DNA of 64,000 bases, from the NCBI GenBank assembly GCA_037957365.1, contig JARHVA010002128.1:1031501-1095500 (forward strand). Reading direction: 5' to 3'. Within the stretch, counting starts at the first letter, position 1; the number at the start of each line of letters is the position of its first letter. This DNA comes from Torreya grandis (taxonomy: Eukaryota > Streptophyta > Pinopsida > Cupressales > Taxaceae). A model generated the notes under the pieces. That model was given only the letters and a program-made list of their open reading frames with translations. It did not search any database and was not told the DNA's origin. The translations under genes and the position numbers were made by a program. Shown here in pieces: positions 36,341 through 50,207 of the stretch.

Positions 36341-38010
36341 AAAATGATAAAATTTGTCACTCGGTATCATCAAGGCTCTCCACATGGTCATGACAAAGTA
36401 GTATCATCACCACTCTTAGCCCATCAACATCCACATGAGATAGAAGTTATGGTACGTGACACATATCTCTCTTATTCCCTAAACTTAAAATACCATTGTA
36501 TTTATGGAAACTCTCTGATGGACCTCTCGTAATAAGTAATCTCATCTAGGAAAGTAGTATATCTCACTAGAGATACATTTTGTGGAGGTCCCATATCACC
36601 TGATGATGGCCTAGCCTATACTCATCCATGTGGTGGTGGAGGAGGAGGAATAACCTGACCTTCTACTCTAAGGTTATCCCTCTCTACTATCACTACAATC
36701 ACCTAAGCTTGTAACACTCTAACCTAGCCCTATAATGCTACAACTTGGCCCTGTAGTGCCCTACAATGTCACTACCTACCCCTATAGGGATAATACATAT
36801 TCTTGTGTTGTATCTCTATCTTACACTAATACATCATGCTTATACGGCTGCATCCCTCTCTCTAACCAAACCCTATAAATCTAGTGTTGACCTCTTGACC
36901 TCTACCATAGGATGTAACCCTACCCACCAAGCTATATATGATATTGTGCACCTTAGATCTCCAAAACCTACCCCTAATAGTAGCTCCTCAAAATCTAGCC
37001 CATCTATCTCCTGGGGTAATGGCAGGGGTGCCTCTATGTCATTCATCTTATATCGAGGGAAGGTAGGTAGAATATCTTAACTTAAATTGAACTACCTCTT
37101 GACCTATGTCATGGGTATCATCTCCAACTCACCATCTCATCTCCCCCTAACCCATAGCGAGCTATGAAAACCAACAAGTTATTATTCATATCCTTTGAAT
37201 ATTGAGTATGTCAGGTAGGGTCTTCACAAAATATCTATAGGGATCAAACCCTCAATCATTTACCTATAATAGGTAATATCACATACTATGTCATCTACTT
37301 GAGTCTATACCATTCTCTCTCTCCACCATCTAAAACCAACCCTAAAGCTAGTTAAAATCATGGTAGGTAACCCTAATGTTCATGTCACCATGATATGCTC
37401 ATACACCTAGTTGTGTAGTAGATGGCTAACACATAAACTATATCATCATCCTAGTCTCAAACCCCATATCTCTTTGTATAACTACACTATAAATATTGGA
37501 CCCCATACAAAAATAGTCCACTAATCAACCATATATTTAAACACACCTATCAATGCAATCAAAAATATACCACCATCTGCATCTAGTAATGCATACATCA
37601 TGATCTCAATCATCATTAGGATGCTCAGTTATTGTTACTCCCCATCAGCCATATATTATGGCTCATAAGCAAAACTCATAGAATGATAAGTCACTTCACT
37701 AACATGCTCACCATACAATGCCACCATGTGGATATCATGCTCCTCTCTCAAGCTTGTGAAGAGATCCTCACCCTAGAGTGGTAGCCATAAAATCCTATAA
37801 ACATCTTCTTAGGTCATTATCAAATCTCCATTCAGTATATGGAAGCTATTGGTGGTGTGATCCCACCTCTTAATCAATTATATCATAAGCCTCACATCCT
37901 AGGTGACTTGATAATATCATCACACTTCTCCTAACCCCATAGACACCATGTGCTCCCACTCATCTAAAGTGACATCCCTCCTTAAACACATCAAAAGCCT
38001 TGGTATATGA
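36340..38010 (-). pseudogene. Antisense accessory ORF with plant-mobile-domain-like block
   Basis: On the minus strand the frame reads, from about 37990 downward, EWEHMVSMGL, then LIKRWDHTTNSFHILNGDLIMT-stop-EDVYRILWLPL-stop-GEDLFTSLREEHD (about 37875-37745). The order 'xRWxPETHTFHxPxGEMTxTLEDVxxILGLPxxGE' is how I recall plant mobile domains, first described in a plant protein family (MAIN) and also in some retrotransposons. Both stops sit where Gln fits. The continuation towards 36340 is degenerate. Gypsy elements of the Tat group are known to carry extra ORFs in this place, including antisense ones. Product function is unknown; a role in nucleic-acid control is inference. Confidence 0.7.
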
Positions 38011-39917
38011 TCCCATAATGTTATCTCTATCCTCACTTGCATCTATAAATACAAAAATCAAGCCACATACCTTTTAATATACTCTATCACCACCTTTTTT
38101 CCCTTCTGTCTGGGAGAACTACATTGGGTTGAGGCCTTAAACTAGGGTATATAGGTAGCACTTAGTTGACACAGGATCTTCTAAGGTTATCTTGGCCATA
38201 TACCCACCTAACTAATTAACCTACTCTTTTTTCACTATACTAGGCTTTACTACCTCTTCTCTCTCTCCACCCTAGGCCTACCCACCTATCACAACTCTAG
38301 GCCTCATGACCTATATCCCTAACCCTTGACACTATGCCTTATCTTTTAAGCCTTAGGCCTCTTAACTTATCTCAACCTACCTTTTTACCCATTTCCCCTA
38401 ACACACATTTTAACCATACCTTATATATTTTCCCTAGGCTATAGGAGAACTAAATTGTCTTGAGGCCCCAAATTGGGCTATGTAGGTAACACTCAATTAA
38501 CACAGGATCTTCTAAGGCTAGCTCAGCCATTAGGCTAGTTGACTACTTCTACTAGGGATTCAAACTAACATTTTCTCTTATTTTAATAGTTTTTCATAGT
38601 CATTGATGTTGGATTTAATGCTGACATAGATGATTTGTAGGCATAAGTGTCAACTAATGTTGGTAGACACCTACCAACCTCAATGTTTGTGTCAGCTGAC
38701 ATCAATGGACCTTGTCAATGTTGGTGACTAGTTTAGCCCTAGTGCCAAATTAATCAAACCCAAAACTCTAATTTTACCCTAAAAACCTACCCCAAATTCC
38801 CCCTAACTTATCCTAAAACTACCCTACCCTATTTCCTACCCCTCTACTAACATTTTCTATAACCCCACCTCTAAATTAGCCTAAAAACTTCAAATAAACA
38901 AATCAAGTTTCAAAACAACTAGTAGAGTATCTTACCTCATCTCTCCATCTCCTTCAAGATGGTACATCTAGCTCTTATGATGGTGTACCTTCTCTTGGGT
39001 CCCCTCCTTACTTTACCACCTCAGTGACTCTCAAAGCTCTATTTTTTATCTAATCATAATGTTTAAAATGAGCTTAGTCAGCCACTAAACCCCCTTTTGT
39101 CAAGTTTGGTCAACCACTAACATCAGCATGCTTGACTTAATCTACCAATGTTAGTGTCTATGCCTACTGACATTGCTAATGTTTCCATAATGTGTTGACA
39201 TTGACACTATTTATTACTGATATCGGTAATGTCACCGATGTTGAGACTATTACAATAATGTTTTTTCCCAAAAAGTAACCCTAACTTTTTAAACTTTACC
39301 TATACGTTGGGGAAATTAGAGATCACATATATCTCCCCAACCATGATAAATTTCATTAAATATCACTTAAATCTTCACACATGATGACTTTTCTTGGATA
39401 TCATGAATATCTCCTTGCTCATTGACCCTTTTACACCAACCTTGCATTGCTTGTCTTGACTGCACATGTTATTCTTTTATAGTTGGCTATTATACACATA
39501 CATGTATATTAGGTGTTTTAGATGGAAACCAAGATTTTCCTATCACCTTCAACCCTTCTGTGTTTCCCAAGAGCACTTCCTACCTTGGATACTTGGGATA
39601 CATTGACCATTAGAACTACAACTTTGATTGTTTTGACCTATCAATTATCACTTACAAGTTGTGCTTTGGTTATTTCTATATGAGTCCTCTTCAACCTTGT
39701 ATGTTCTTGACTTTGTCAACTATAGCTCATAGTAATATATGAATATAAAGTGACACTTAATTCTCCTCCACTCACCCAATTACCTTTTTATCAAATTAGT
39801 ACCTAATTCCAGTTTCTCCTCCATCGATTCCTATTTTGAGGGGGGTTACCTCATCCAATACTTAGAGCATCTAACTCCTATTTTTGTCTTGAAAACTTGT
39901 CAATAAAAATTACAATA
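38011..39917 (+). other. 3' spacer of the Tat-type element, second part
   Basis: No protein recognised. It holds two phrases beginning with an almost identical GGCTATATAGGTA-type block (38128-38200 and 38443-38530, TAGGTAGCACTTAGTTGACACAGG repeated), which is a tandem duplication of about 320 bp. Dense clusters of GATGTTGG, ACATCAATGG and GATATCGGTAATG words lie at 38605-38740 and 39060-39250. Confidence 0.5.
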
Positions 39918-39918
39918 C

Positions 39919-39931
39919 AAAAAAGGGAAAA
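39919..39931 (+). promoter_or_regulatory. Polypurine tract of the Tat-type element
   Basis: AAAAAAGGGAAAA directly before TGTAGACACC of the 3' LTR. Confidence 0.85.
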
Positions 39932-40812
39932 TGTAGACACCAAAATTACTTCACACACATGTGTGTAACTCCTTGTGTCGAAACCCCTTTTATCCCATTT
40001 TCCAATAATAATAATTAGCCTCTTTAACCCATGCTTTTACCCCTCACATATTTAATTAATGTAAAATACTTAATTAAGCTAATTAAAAAACCCTTTTTCC
40101 ACTTTACCTAGCCACCTCACCCTATGACTAATTCTCACTTGATGAGTCACCTCAAGACTTGGTCCCATCATCCTAACTACCTAAGACTTATTCTTATTTC
40201 CAAACTAAATTCCTAATCAACTACCTCCTTCTTCACCTCTTATTTTTACCATTTTTTAATAGGTGCCACAGATGGCATGAAGAGAAATAGAAAATAGGCC
40301 AAAAATAGTAAGCTTTACCTATTCCATGGCTGTTGACATCTATCAACCCATGGCCAATGTCAGTGGGATCACTGACATTAGTGATATAAGTCAAAATCCA
40401 CCCTAAAGTTTAGGTCAGTAAAAATCAAGAAAATTCATCCTTACTTGCATTCAAGCTCTCAGCATTCAATTTTTTGACATCTTTTCTTACTATCATCTTG
40501 TGTAAGTCAATCATGATCAAGAACTAAGCTCTTGAGGACCAACAACACCTGTTTGTTCTCTCTATTTAGGCATTCAAGTTTGGAGTATCTGATAGAAACC
40601 ATTGATTTGGCACTTATCATTTAGTGACCACTGCAACTAAGTAAATCACTTCTTCTATAGGTATTTTAAGTATTTACTTTAATATCACTTTATATCTAAT
40701 GTTTATTACTTTATACACTTTTGACTGAATCCCCATGAGGGAGTTACAAAGCTTACTTACTTGTTTCCCCTTAACCTGACACACCAAACCTCTGACCAGA
40801 TCTACCCAAGCC

Positions 40813-41002
<190 letters not shown>

Positions 41003-41614
41003 ACTCTCCCTAGACTCTTAGACCTAATCAAAACCATTTCCCAAACTTGAAAAAGCCTTCTAAAAGATCCTAGGCAATTATTACCCCTACCAACCTTGGC
41101 AGCCTAATCAACATCGATCACCTTCACCACTGACCTTGGAAGTATAACTGATATCAGTCACTCCCCTACTGATTCCAGTGACTGTGGATTCTCTAACCTT
41201 TCCAAAACCTACCCAAAAAACTTCAAAAATACAAATAGAATATACCACTTGTAGTTTATTACTCTCTACTACATTCATGTTGTTAATAATGGTAATATTA
41301 TCTCTTTTCACTCTCTCTTTACCTATCTTTTAGTTATTTATTACTTTTTGTCTCTCAAAAGTGGATTGTCATCTCTGAGTAAGTTTCACACTTCCTAGAA
41401 CAAGCACATAGCTTGGTAGCCCACTCATTTATCTACTAACAAACATCTTGTGGTAGTGTTTTCTTACTTGCAAGTAGTCCTCCCTAGCTAAAGAGGAGTG
41501 CTCACAACATCTAGCTATGGCATGAAAAATAATTTAGGTTCATCCTAATCACTAATCCCTATCATTATTTTATGTTTTCCTTTAGACTTGAAATAGATAA
41601 AATTTAGTGAAACA

Positions 41615-41619
41615 TTTGG
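41615..41619. other. Target duplication TTTGG, right copy
   Basis: Exact match with 23635-23639. Confidence 0.93.
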
Positions 41620-41928
41620 AACATAAAGGGTTGTGCCTAGTCAAAGCTAGTGAAGAGATTATAAGCAAGTTTGTCAAGAAATTAATGTTAATGAGGTGAA
41701 TAATGATGGTAAATGATATTAAATAATTATATTGTCATCTATAAGCTCCTTTATATGTGAAACCTACAGGGAACACCCAAAGAATCTAATAAACATCCCA
41801 AAGGAGATTAAAAACTAAAGTTAATACAAGGGTGACCTAGATAAGCATAAAGTACCATGTAAGATGTCTTTTATGATTAGAGTAGGTAAAGATGATTTAT
41901 AATTATTTCTCCCCATACCTATACATCG
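41620..41928 (+). repeat. 3' LTR of element C, right part
   Basis: Matches about 18330-18643 of the 5' LTR (AGGGAACACC, GGGTGACCTAGA, CATAAAGTACCATG). Confidence 0.86.
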
Positions 41929-41933
41929 CATCT
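41929..41933. other. Target duplication of element C, right copy (CATCT)
   Basis: See the left copy (AATCT). The sister LTR of AB at 10126-10130 shows the unbroken target. Confidence 0.62.
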
Positions 41934-42965
41934 CTAGGTGGTAGTGGTTTATTAGGATAGTGATTGAAACCTATGAAAAAACTCTTGTTTCTTAGAAATT
42001 TGATCTAACAAGAAAGGTTGACTAGGTCAAAGAATGAAAATAATTAGAGCATAATGTATAGTACTTTTAATTCATGCCCATTATGATTTATTATTATTTT
42101 ATATAATTCAAAATTTATGAAATGGTCATGGAGGTTGGTCGATCACTAAATTGGGTAATAGTGAAAATAGTGAGAAAAACCAATTAGAGTGAGAATGTGT
42201 TTAAAGATGAGTTTAAGATGATTAGGGATGGATAAAAATGCTTATTTTTTTTTAAAAATAACTATACCTCATATACATGTTCATTATATGTTATGGAAGT
42301 CTTTGAAAATGGCGTAAATGTTGTTCATAAGATGGCTTGTCTAAGTGAGTTGAGACAGTGAAGGTGTATGTTTCAAAGATTGGTCTATATGTTCCAAATT
42401 TGATATTATACATCTATATATTTGTGTTTTAATATGTGATAAATATATAATATTATATTTTTCATGAATTATAAGTTTATTTAAATGTTTCTACAGGTGT
42501 TGAAAGTCATGTTCACCATGACTGGTTCACTAGGTAGAATGGCAATCCTAAGTGAGTGAGTGAGAATGGTCAATTGGATGATATTTTCACTTATATGAAT
42601 AATATAATGGATATATATATTTTTTAATACCTATTATATCTATCCATTCTTTATTAAATATTCTTAATCACTTCATGGATTTGTAATATGGAAGCCAAAA
42701 TGGCTTATCTAGCTATGTAAGAACTATGAGAAAGAAGCTTGAGAAATTTATTTCTAAGATGAATGGCTGAAATAAAAACCAATTTTATATAAGTCACATA
42801 TTATATATTAATTTTAATTATAATTCATTAATGTTACCTTACAAATGATAAAGATAATGTTCTACATGACTATGTTTTTGAAGCTATAGGCAGTTTTCTA
42901 TGGGGTAGTGAGTTTGATGTTTTTATGTCATATTGACCTATTTGGAAGCATAAAAATAATATTAT

Positions 42966-43018
<53 letters not shown>

Positions 43019-44500
43019 ATAAATCATGTATTTGGAGTGTTTTAAATTGCATATACATATGTTGCTAGTGAAAGATTCATGACTATGTTTTGGAGCAGTC
43101 AGACAATTATGAGTGGTTTTTTTGTAAGATTTTGTTTAAGTTATATTACCATATTTGGTGATGTAAAATGGAAATAATGATGACCATGAGGTCATTAAAT
43201 GTCTATAAATGTGATTTATGGACATGTTTATGTGTTATTTTTTGTTGTGTGCTTCATATATTCAAGGCAAATTTTTCTGTGTGCATACTTATTGGAAAGT
43301 AGGCCTAATGATGTGGTTCAAGAAATCAAACAAGATAAAATGTGGTGTGGACATATGTTAATATTATAAATGGTATATTATATGTTTATATTTTGTTTTT
43401 CATGCATTTTTAGAGTCTCATGTTTCACCAAGGTGTCTAAGTGTAGCATGTTACTTAATATAAACCTAATGCATTAGTTCTCTAAGTAACCTAAGAAGAA
43501 ACTAAGGTATAAATGAGTTTGGATGACCTATGTAATTTTTTTTCATGTGTTAAATGTATTATATTACTCATGTATTTGGTAATCCAAGTGTGTAAATATG
43601 ATTGGCCAGCCAAGGTGGGTGAGAACACGAATCTTGTATAAGGCAAAATAGGCCTATTTGGGTAGTTGATGAGATTAGAATATAAGCAAAGAAAATATAT
43701 ATTGGATGAGTAGAAGGAGTGTCATGGATACCATTATATGGGATTATAGAATAATAAATAAACATATAATAGGGCATCTGAATGTGACTAACAAGATTAG
43801 TTGACCTAATGAGCCTAGTAAGAGGCATATTAAGCAAATGAGCCTAGAAGGTTATTTGAGAGGGGTGGAAGGTTGAAGAGATAAATGAGTTGATCAGTTG
43901 TTGAGAGAACATAATATCTTAATAAAATGTATGTTCCATGTGTATTATAAATAGTTTAATCTATATAGTTTAGATATAATATTTGAAGAAGAATTCACCA
44001 TCAGTTGACTGATCAACAAGGTGTCTTAAGGTGATCAATCTTGTCTTGGCTAGGTTGGTGCTTAGTTAAGATGGATTTAGAACTACCTTGTAGGTTTGAT
44101 CTTGAAAAAGTGTCCTTGAATTTTATATATTGGTTCCAAGTTACTTAGGGGTTTGGGTATTCCTTGCAATTTAGATCTTGATAAAGACTACTTGAGTGGG
44201 TGCTTGACTAGGTAGGGGTTGGAGCTCTTTATGGGGTTGGTGCCTCACTAAATGTTGATCCATTTCTTATAAGATAGTATTCCAAGTGGATTTTCAGTGA
44301 TTTTTATCCCCCATGTGGGTTTCCCATATATCTATTATGTTCATGTGTTATATTCTTGCTTCATGCCCATATGGATGGTTTATTATACATTCTTATATCT
44401 CTAAAGTAGTTTGATTGTTTGATGAATGATAAGAGGAATTTAAAGTAAAAGTTTGTACACTGATTCATCCCCCCTCTCAATGGTTGTGATTCCAAAAACA
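41934..44500 (+). repeat. 3' LTR of AB, part right of element C
   Basis: Direct repeat of about 10131-12800, ending GATTCCAAAAACA. Contains a TA run (42969-43015) missing in LTR A. The C-run with TCTCAATGG at 44468-44483 is the usual SIRE-type LTR end. No coding. Confidence 0.8.
42969..43015. repeat. (TA)n microsatellite
   Basis: 47-bp run in LTR B; LTR A has only a short TATATATATTATATAG at the same place (about 11250). Confidence 0.96.
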
Positions 44501-45620
44501 TTTTCATGTCTTCTTGGCAATCATCAATTTGATCATTAAGATTATTCAATTCCTTCTCAACTTCAAGTTCCTTTGAAACATGATATGCATTTTGTTTTAA
44601 GTCATCAAGACCATCTTCTTTATTCTCACCAAACACTTCATAGTCTACCATAGTTGTTTCTTGTTTGATATAGGCCTCATTAGGTACATTTTTTACCTCA
44701 TCATTAGGTTTGTATTCCTTTTTAAAAGTTAAAAGTTTGCTCAACTCCTCAAATTCATACATAATGGCATTGAAGTGTTGCCATAAATCATATACATATT
44801 CTTTAGGTTCATGTTCATGAGCATTATCTTATTTAGTAGATATAATTGAGGGTTTACCAACACTATCATACTTTTCCATAAATTGGGTACTAAAATCATC
44901 CTCTATGTGTAAGAAATAACTTCCCCATGTAACTTGTTCTATGATTTCATTAGAATTTGTTTCAAGAGCTCCATCACAATCTTCTTGAAGGATGTAAATA
45001 CCAAGGCCTACTTATTCAAATCTACCTTTGTCACCTCCCCACTCATCAAGATACAAGTTATATATGTCATCAAGAAGTGTTAGAGGTTCTTGATCACTAT
45101 GATGATGTTATTCCTCAATTACATTTCAATTCATATTAGATGCATAAGGAAAATATGGATGTACATGAAAAATAGACAGAGGTTCAAATTTGATTATCAC
45201 TTTTGCACCATACCTAGTTTTAAATGCCATGGTGGACCAATGTGAGTTCAAATAACCTCCAATATTATTAGTGAATTCTCTTGATAAACAAAGTGACAAA
45301 TGAGGAGGCACATCCACAACTAAAACATATTGAGAAATGGTGAAAGTAGGACAAGCATGGAGGAAAAGTTGAAAACCTTTGATTATGCCAATGGTCTTTG
45401 AATTTGACCCATCCAATTATATCACTCCCTTAGAATGAGGTTCATACTTCAAGTTCAATTTTTCAGCTACTTACTTGGGTATTAAACAAGTACTAGTTCC
45501 ACTATAAATAAGACAATTATAAACCAAATCATATCTAATGATTATAGCTAGATAAAATGGAAGAGGTTTGTCTACCTTTTCAACTTTGTTTGATAGTAAT
45601 TTAGTATGTTTCAAAGTGTT
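44501..45620 (-). pseudogene. Gypsy protease and linker of D
   Basis: The protease start reads CLIYSGTSTCLIPK at about 45510-45470 (the DSG/DTG site now YSGTS), preceded by KPLPFYLAIIIRYDLVYN. After it come IIKGFQLFLHACPTFTI, LCLSREFTNNIGGYLNSHWS near 45290-45235 and KTRYGAKVIIKFEPL, a block that follows protease in some plant Gypsy families. The open piece 44361-44762 is partly D and partly the end of AB, so its last 45 codons do not belong to D; the acidic residues up to DDCQEDMK are D's pre-RT linker. Stops at Gln occur again. RT is not reached. Confidence 0.68.
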
Positions 45621-45999
45621 TGTCAAGGCTACCTCTTTCCCACTAGGCTATTTGGTTATGAAATTAAGTTTGGACAACTAATCTTGAAGTAGGTATACTT
45701 GTTCATGTATTACCAATGTATCCCACATTGATACATTCACATGAGACCTCTTAATTTTCTCTATAATGTTAGTGAAAGTACCAATAACCTTAGCCTATCC
45801 ACTAGTAGGAATCATGTTGCCTATGCCTTGAGAATTTTGAGGTATGAAATCACTCCTAGCATTTTGATCTATTTTAGGAATTTGTGTATTTGGAATTGTA
45901 TTAAACATACCTACCCTTTGGGATGTTTGAACATTTATTTATGAACCATTAACATCCCTTTGAACTTCTTCAATTGCATTTATGCTTGACTTCTCTTGA

Positions 46000-47352
46000 T
46001 AATTCAAATCACATGAGCCATATTAATACCAATTAACCAATTTAAACCCTAATTTAGCACTCTTCATATTGGTGTCTCCTCCATTTGGTACCTCATCTTG
46101 AGTCATAGTTGGCATAGTTCTTAAACTTTTCATGAAGGCTTAATTAAAGGACTCATTGGCATAGGAATATGGATCATGAGGTTTATCCCATGAAGGCTAG
46201 CCATCATTCTCTTGGGAAAAGTTATTTTAAGTAGTAAATAGTGACAATGAATTGGAAGGAACATTGGGGTTGTATCCATCTTATGAATATGTTTGGATTA
46301 GATCTCCTTGACCTTGAGGATTACCTTGGAAAGGTGGTATATTATCTTGAAGATAGGGTAGGACTGATTAGGTTGATAGTGTCTTTAGAAAGGCCTTAAT
46401 TGATACTATTAGATGATATTATTAATACATAAAATATATTTCTCCATATCCCTCATATTTTTTTACTCATTAGACTTACTTGGTTGACTAGGGGAAGTAG
46501 GCTTGTGTTTAGGTGTAGGAATGGGGACAACAACAAGTGTAGGGATTTGAAAATCAAGGAATAGAGACATAGGAAGTCTTAGGGAAATATTCCCATCCTA
46601 AATTAATAAATTCTCTACCTTAATGGCCACTTTATAGGCATCAGGCAAAGTGTTACCTCCCATAGATTGTATCATCATTAAAATGTCACTATCAAAAGCT
46701 ATAAGATAGTAAAGGAAAGAATAGTGAGTTGTGGGTCTTACTAAGATTGGGATCTTATCTCATGTCTTCTAAAATATATTATTGAAGTATTGAATGACTT
46801 CTTGAGCTAATCTACTTATGTTGGTTAGTTTTTTAATCAGTGACAAGTTGTCACTCTTATCCTAAAATCATCTTCTCAATGTATCTCCCAACTCATCGCA
46901 TGTGGTTATTATTTTAGGTGCCAATGTACCATACCAATCAAGAAATTCACCCTTGAAAGAGATATCCAATTACTATGTTCTCCTCAATGATGTGATGTAT
47001 ATTGTAAAATTTATCAATGTTTATTATATGCTCAATGGGGGTAATGTAAAATTCACCGATATATGATGCAAAAATTTAAAGGGTAGATATAAGGATGTCA
47101 TCATACTAGGAATGTCTTAGAATAATATATCCATTTAAGGCTACAAAAGGTAATTTCCTTGCCTTTGTAGCTTTAGGACTTTGCAAGAATGGGCTAGTCA
47201 AGAACTTTTTTATAGGCTTGTGAGCAAGGTATGACTTATTTGGATAAGGATGGGTATTAGCAAATATTTTTTCCTTATATTAAAAATAAGGGATATATTG
47301 TAACTCAAAAGGAATGCCTTTATTAAGAGACCTTGTTTTTGCCTTAGGCATG
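46000..47352 (-). pseudogene. Gypsy gag of D, decayed
   Basis: The minus-strand ATG at 47352 gives MPKAKTRSLNKGIPFELQYIP. A gag-like capsid part follows: VALNGYIILRHS then an EFLDWYGTLAPK-type block in a shifted frame near 46930-46890, the usual Retrotrans_gag 'WY/F...L' region. It has many stops, at Gln and elsewhere, and at least two frameshifts. Downstream the sequence is Pro/Gln/Asn-rich (46300-45700), as in gag-to-protease linkers. Confidence 0.55.
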
Positions 47353-49289
47353 AATTAGTGCACTAGCTTGAAACCAAGATTGAAATGTTGGAATTGATAG
47401 ATAGTATAAGAAGTGGACTATTATAGTTCCTTATTGTCAAGATGAACATCCACCTTGAACAAACTTCTTGGACTTCATGTCCCATTAAACATGCTAGAAC
47501 TACTATAGCCCAAATTTATGCCCTATATAAGCCAAGTAGACATTCTCAATTTTAGGATAATGTAGAACTATCTCTATAAATAGGAAAGCTAATATAAGAG
47601 ATAGATCTCTAGATTTGAAAGGGTTAGCTCTCTTGATCTATATTTTAGGCTCACACTACACTAGGATAATCACTATTAAGAGTGAAAATGGAAAAATGAA
47701 ACATAAATCAACATAAAATAATGAAGGTTATACACCAAAGATAATTCCACAAAACACACTTACATTTTTACTAAGAAATAAGGCTACCAAAACTGACCCT
47801 AACTCAATGTTATTCTAGCATAAATGTTTTCACATGGAGACAAATTGATATGCATATCCAAAAGTTGGTGAAAAAAATGTCTAATATTAGACATTAATAG
47901 TCTCTCACACACTTAAAAAGACACTTAAAAAACACATACACTTCATGAGACGTATTTGAAAAGATGCCACTCATACAAAACATGCAAGATCAAAGTGGAA
48001 GTAAGGAGAAAACATTCATCACTTGTCAACCACATAGACCACTTGATATACTTAGGAAATAAAGTATATATATTAAACAATATATATAAGTTTTATTCAA
48101 AGGAAAAACAAGTTTTCAAACTAGTAGGGCTTTGGCATACTAATTATGGATCCTTTACAATGCCAAAAAGGTTTGAATATATAGATCATAGGAGAGGAGA
48201 GAGAAGAAGAGAAGTTCATAAGTCACAAGGACAAGTGTCAAGACTTAGAAATTAGTTATAATGACATATATTAAAGTGTAAATATATTATGAAGTTTTCA
48301 TGGACAAGTGTCCATCATAAATGCATAATTCTCCTAAAGTTGGTGTAGAGATCTCCATGGTATTTCTTTGAAACTACCTTGATGATGGGGAATCCACATG
48401 ACTATCTATAACTAATATAAAATTCTTTGAAAATTTTAATCTAACTTAATAAGTTGGAAACAATATGGTGATATTAATATACACCTCTCAATTTATGAAT
48501 TCCCCTTTGGCACTTCTCATTTAGTGTTTACAATCACTCATTAGCTCTCTAGGCTTCAATCTTCACACTTGTCACTTAGGTGGCCTATAGTTTTTCAATT
48601 AATATCATTTCATGGATGTAAGACATATATTAAAGACTTATTTTTTATTTTATCTATAAAATAGACCTCAAGAGACTCACTATCCCTCTTCTCGCTATCA
48701 TGCTTAGGCATTCACTTTGCCTTCTCATTGTCTTATTCAGACTGCTTGTAACAAACATATTAGCAGAGGTATTTTCATGCATCACTAAGGTGAGAGATGA
48801 GTATGGGGAGTTATAAAATGTCCCTACACACCTATTATAATGAATTTTATTCACCAATTCCTTTTTGTACCTATAATTCAACTCAAATATTGCAAAACAC
48901 ATATATTTAGGCCTATCTATGTAAGTGATGGTATAAAACAACTGGATGGTGATGATCCTAGGAGAGTGATAAACATGTCCAAAGCACGTTCAAGTTAAAT
49001 TGTACACTTTTATATGTATATCCATTCATGTTTTCTCCATTAGGTTCATATAAGGGTTTTAGGTCAATTGGATTGTTAACAATGATTCCTAAAAGTTAGA
49101 TGTCTAACTCTCAAACCAATTCCAAAAATTCTAATTTCAAGACCATCCTCAACTACCCCTATGTTCTTGAGGCACTGTGAATCTCATCCATACATATATG
49201 AGAAGAAAAAAATGGTTGATCAAGCTCCTTCTTATATTATGGGTAGAACTGAGAGGAAAATAGGCCAAAATTATCAATTTTGTATTGTC
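47353..49289 (-). other. Leader of D, non-coding
   Basis: No gene. The minus strand carries GGATTCCCCATCATCAAGG at about 48378-48396, a weak match to the GGATTTCATCACCAAGG leader block of the two Tat-type elements. Short frames such as 47956-48255 have no known motif. Confidence 0.4.
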
Positions 49290-50207
49290 TTCTATAAATT
49301 ATATGCAATAATAAATGAATCATGTCTATAAATCCTTCCTAACTCAAAGAAGATAGATCATACCATACACTTTTTATTTTGGATACATTAGATAATCAGG
49401 AATTTGACCAATATGGGATCCACTAGACCTGATTAGGGGATATTTTATCATAATACATAATGTTAGGGATGGTTCTAAAGCCTCTAATCAAGCATAATCA
49501 TGAAATAACCCTAAGGGAGTCCTATGTTTTATATAAACTAAAATAATAACAAGTAAATTAAATTCTAATCTAGTGCTCACCAAATATTATGACACAAAGT
49601 GAGAGTTAGAAACAATAAAAGTAAACATGTATATAAGACATATACTCATATCAATGTATGCATAATCCTAATGCATGGAAGATAAGTACAAATGCATATC
49701 TATCTACTCTTACAAAGGAGGAACAAATTTAGGAATACTTACCTTCTAATACAAACCCACCAAGCCTTAATTTCTCCCTTGGGTGAGGTAATTTGCAAGA
49801 GGTTTTTGTGGTATGTAAGGATGACAAGGACAAATTAGTGTTAGGCTACACAACCTATCAATGCATCTAAAAGACTTATCTAGAAGACAAGATCCATATC
49901 TATAAAAAAAATATAAAACCCTAAGCTTTGTCCTCAATTAGAATGGTAGATAATCAAATACACAATATATCTTATTTCTTATTATCTTCTCTTTATAATG
50001 GAAAATTGAACTTGTATCTATATGTAGATTTAATCCTAAGCCCTTTATAAAGTTTTGGTCAATAGGGTTGACCCAATCGACCTAGCACAATTTTTGACAA
50101 GAATTTACTAGGTCATGGGCTAGGTCATCTAAGAGCTTACCAAGACCCTAAGTGAATTTTACCCAAAACTTTACAGGGTCAACCCACTTGATGTACTATA
50201 TTAAACA
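49290..50207 (-). repeat. LTR-like block of D, inverted relative to 57240-58120
   Basis: The minus strand matches E2's plus strand in order: CCTAGTAAATT, TGGGTCAA..GGTTGACCCT, ACCACAAAAACCTCTTACAAA, AGGGAGA..TTGAG/AAGGCTTGATGGG, GTGCACTAGATTAGA, AGGACTCC(A/C)TTAGGGTTATT, CCATATTGGTCAA and GTATGATCTATCTT. The homology fades at both outer ends, so boundaries are approximate. Confidence 0.72.

Larger units (their letters stand above)
44501..50207 (-). mobile_element. Ty3/Gypsy element D, minus strand, cut by AB
   Basis: Right to left: LTR-like block (about 50207-49290), 1.9-kb leader, gag (47352 to about 46000), then protease (about 45600-45150) and a charged linker ending at 44501, where AB begins. 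RT and the rest should lie left of AB, outside the window. The right border is uncertain: TGTTTAATATAG on the minus strand at 50207 is a possible LTR start, and gag of another element begins soon after. Confidence 0.62.

Noticed and set aside
44361..44762. 133-codon minus-strand frame taken as one gene
   Set aside because: The first 85 or so codons belong to Gypsy element D, the rest to the LTR end of AB.
48378..48396. Copy of the conserved leader block in D
   Set aside because: Only a partial match, and the downstream GGTATATTTTGGC part is not found, so it is not counted as support for the shared leader finding.
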